Assembly: GCA_002197995.1 (NCBI GenBank)
Contig: NGZR01000002.1
Span: 5,766,001-5,830,000 of the forward strand
Direction: 5' to 3'
DNA length: 64,000 nucleotides
Source: Gaeumannomyces sp. JS-464
Taxonomy: Eukaryota > Ascomycota > Sordariomycetes > Magnaporthales > Magnaporthaceae
Numbering within the stretch: the stretch's first letter is position 1; each line of letters opens with the position of its first letter. This document shows, one piece after another, positions 62,102 to 64,000 of this stretch. The position numbers were made by a program, and so were the translations under genes. The notes beneath the pieces are model-generated. The model worked only from the letters and a program-made list of their open reading frames with translations, was not told the DNA's origin and did no database searches.

Positions 62102-63158
62102 TTAGGCGGTCGCTGCCGTGGATTTCCACAAGTCGTTCATCTGGATGACGCTGGGCACGCACGCCAGCAGGCCGATGCCCATTTCGCCGATGAAGCCCTT
62201 CTCGGAGCCCCAGTGGGCTATCAGGGGGGACCAGGCCAGGTAGCGGGCCACGCTCTTCCTCCAGTCGGGGGCGCGGGTGCGGGCGCCGTCCTGGGTGGCC
62301 TCAAAGGCGAGCTTGCCGAGTTCGATGCCGACAAACACGCCCCAGAAGCGCGAGCTCCAGCGCATGGCGCTGCCCTGCCTGGCCGGGTCCCAGGACATGA
62401 CGCCCTTGGACGACAAGTACGCGCCGTTCTCGAGCGCCTGGAACGCGACGCACGACGCCAGCTGGACCCAGCCCAGGGCGGCGGCGGCGGCCGAGGGCGC
62501 GGGCGGGGCAGCAGCAGCAGCGGCGGCGGCGTCGTCGTCCTTGCCGGCCTCGGAGGTCTTGCGGCGGGCGCTCAGGAGGCCCACGACCAGGCGGCGGGCC
62601 CAGAAGTACATGCCGAGCAGGCCCCAGAGGCGGGTTATGACGCGGGCCTCGCTCAGGAGGCCCGAGAGGGCCTTGAGGCGCTGGGCGACGAGCAGTGCCC
62701 GCGCCGACGCGGCGGTCGCCGGGATGGCCGGGCCGGCCGAGGCGAAGAGGACGGCGGTGCGGGGAGGCAGGGCGAAGGCGAGGGCGACGAGCTCGCGGGA
62801 GGAGCGGCGGAGGGCGTTTTGCGACAGCGCCGTGAGGATGGCGGCCGAGAGGCGCGAGGTGTAGCAGACGAATTGGAGGACGCACTGGTTGGTTGGGTGC
62901 ACGGGGTCAGCAAGCTGTGCGGCATGGACGTGGAGCGGTGGGTGGCCGGGCGGGGGCAGCATCATTTCTCACGTCTATGCCCGAGGGCGTCTGCAAGCAC
63001 CTGTGGAGGTGGGCGAGAAAGGCGTCTAGGTCAGCCGGCGCGGCGGCCAGGAGGGCGGTGATGGGGACGGGCGACCCCTTGGGCGCCGGCACCGGCGGCG
63101 TCGAAGAAGGAACCGGCTGGCCCGTGGGCAGCGACGATATCTCGGCCTTGGAAGTCAT
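62102..63158 (-). CDS. PEX11C-like peroxisomal membrane protein
   Basis: Exon 1 (63158-62973) starts MTSKAEISSLPTGQPVPSST and ends AFLAHLHRCLQTPSGID. Exon 2 (62884-62102) starts CVLQFVCYTSRLSAAILTAL. Both junctions are phase 0, with a GTGAGA donor and AACCAG acceptor. PEX11-type features follow: LKALSGLLSEARVITRLWGL, LGMYFWARRL, an Ala-rich low-complexity loop, LASCVAFQALENGAYLSSKG, then WGVFVGIELGKLAFE and IGLLACVPSVIQMNDLWKST. The pattern SEARVITRLWGL followed by QALENGAYL fits the fungal PEX11C/GIM5A branch, involved in peroxisome elongation and proliferation. No frame break is apparent. The upstream 800 bases to the window edge would contain its promoter. Confidence 0.85.
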
Positions 63159-64000
63159 AGCTGGTTTTGTCGTTTGTTTGTTGGTGTTGGTGTTTCTGGA
63201 AGAATGTGCGGCTGTCGATAACCCCAGATGCTCGCGCAGATGTGCGTGCGGGAGGAAATGGCGGAGCCGAGGCTCGGCTGGGGCGAGACGCGCGCCGTGA
63301 AAGGGGCTACAGGGGTCAAGTTGGAGCTTCAGTGGCGGCGGTGCGGCGACGATGAGACTGGCCCTGGCGGCGAGGCGAGCATTGATGCACTGGGAGCGAG
63401 CAGACAAAACGAGTGTTGGAAGAACCCACGAGCAGTGCCTATGTTGCGGCTCCCGAAGCATCCATTACGACGACGTGCATGGCAAAGGTCGCAGAGGCCG
63501 AACGGCAAATGCTGTGCTCATCGGTTGGTCGGCTGTGAGCTGGCGGTGGCTCCACACCCTCCAACCTGAGTGTCGGCACCCTTGGCCGGACACCAAATCA
63601 CACGAACCGTCCGTCTTGTTGGTTCCCCAGAAAGAGGACAAATGGGAGCGGGGTCCGACCCGGCCGTCTCCTCCACACTGCCCAAATGTCCCCTGAGACG
63701 AAGAGCCGTTTTACAGACCCGCGCACACGCCCAGCCTCGGCAAAAGACGACAAACGCACACCACCAGACCGGATAGTCGGTCAGTGGGCCCAGCCAGACG
63801 GGCCAATTGACGAGGGCCTGGCAGGCATGGAGCCGAGCCAGCTCGCTGCCCGGCCTGCAGCTCCAACCAAGCTGGATCCGTCCCTTGCCGACCGCACATT
63901 GCGTCGACTTTTGCCCGCCGCAACCCAAACAAAGCGAGTGCGTCGCTGCTACATACGTGCAGACATGCACGTAATGTGGGCGCTTGGATCTAGGGCTAGG
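63159..64000. other. Upstream region of PEX11C to window edge
   Basis: No supported gene. Frames of up to 150 residues overlap in conflicting directions and lack features. Confidence 0.45.

Noticed and set aside
62213..63061. 282-residue plus-strand Gly/Ala/Arg-rich frame
   Set aside because: Antisense shadow of the PEX11C gene.

Overview
The window is nuclear DNA of a filamentous ascomycete, most likely a Sordariomycete. The reasons are: short introns (about 45-150 nt) with GT..AG ends and GCTAAC-like branch points; GC-rich, densely packed housekeeping genes on both strands with no operons; fungal-specific families (Pth11-like rhodopsin-fold protein, Fmp27, Dma1, PEX11C); and many intergenic copies of the palindromic TACCTAGGTA motif. 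The species cannot be named from the sequence. No tRNA, rRNA, CRISPR array or prophage was seen.

Layout, left to right: C-terminal end of Vps16 (+, 1-271); Dma1-type FHA-RING ubiquitin ligase (-, 1426-3872); mitochondrial processing peptidase alpha (+, 5693-7545); YML020W-like protein (-, 8496-11631); Rrp5 (+, 12375-17977); a 488-bp AT-rich MITE-like element (18456-18943); a conserved fungal protein of unknown function (-, 19877-21453); first copy of a second short inverted-repeat element (22987-23222); Pth11-like membrane protein (-, 23599-25192); the 9-kb FMP27/BLTP2 gene (-, 26886-36034); Tim17-like membrane protein (-, 37710-38590); eIF4B (+, 40154-42491); EFL1/Ria1 (-, 43539-47086); eIF3 subunit l (+, 48516-50186); a universal-stress-protein gene (+, 52280-55123); second copy of the short repeat (55926-56179); Golgi pH regulator (+, 56723-58691); a secreted, probably GPI-anchored protein (+, 60740-61567); PEX11C-like (-, 62102-63158).

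The genes are a typical mixed euchromatic neighbourhood rather than a cluster. Several fall in ribosome production and translation (Rrp5, EFL1, eIF4B, eIF3l) and several in membrane or organelle biology (Vps16, Fmp27, GPHR, PEX11C, MPP alpha, Tim17-like), but nothing shows that they are co-regulated. No novel multigene system was found.

The most striking property is that conserved, probably essential coding exons are broken again and again by tiny frame changes, nearly all equivalent to one missing base, often in a G or C run. They occur in Dma1, MPP alpha, YML020W-like, Rrp5, the 19877-21453 gene, Fmp27, Tim17-like, eIF4B, EFL1 and USP. Other genes (eIF3l, GPHR, PEX11C) are clean. I read this as patchy assembly error rather than pseudogenes. 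Other points of note are probable microexons of 6, 21 and 27 nt and two small inverted-repeat element families.
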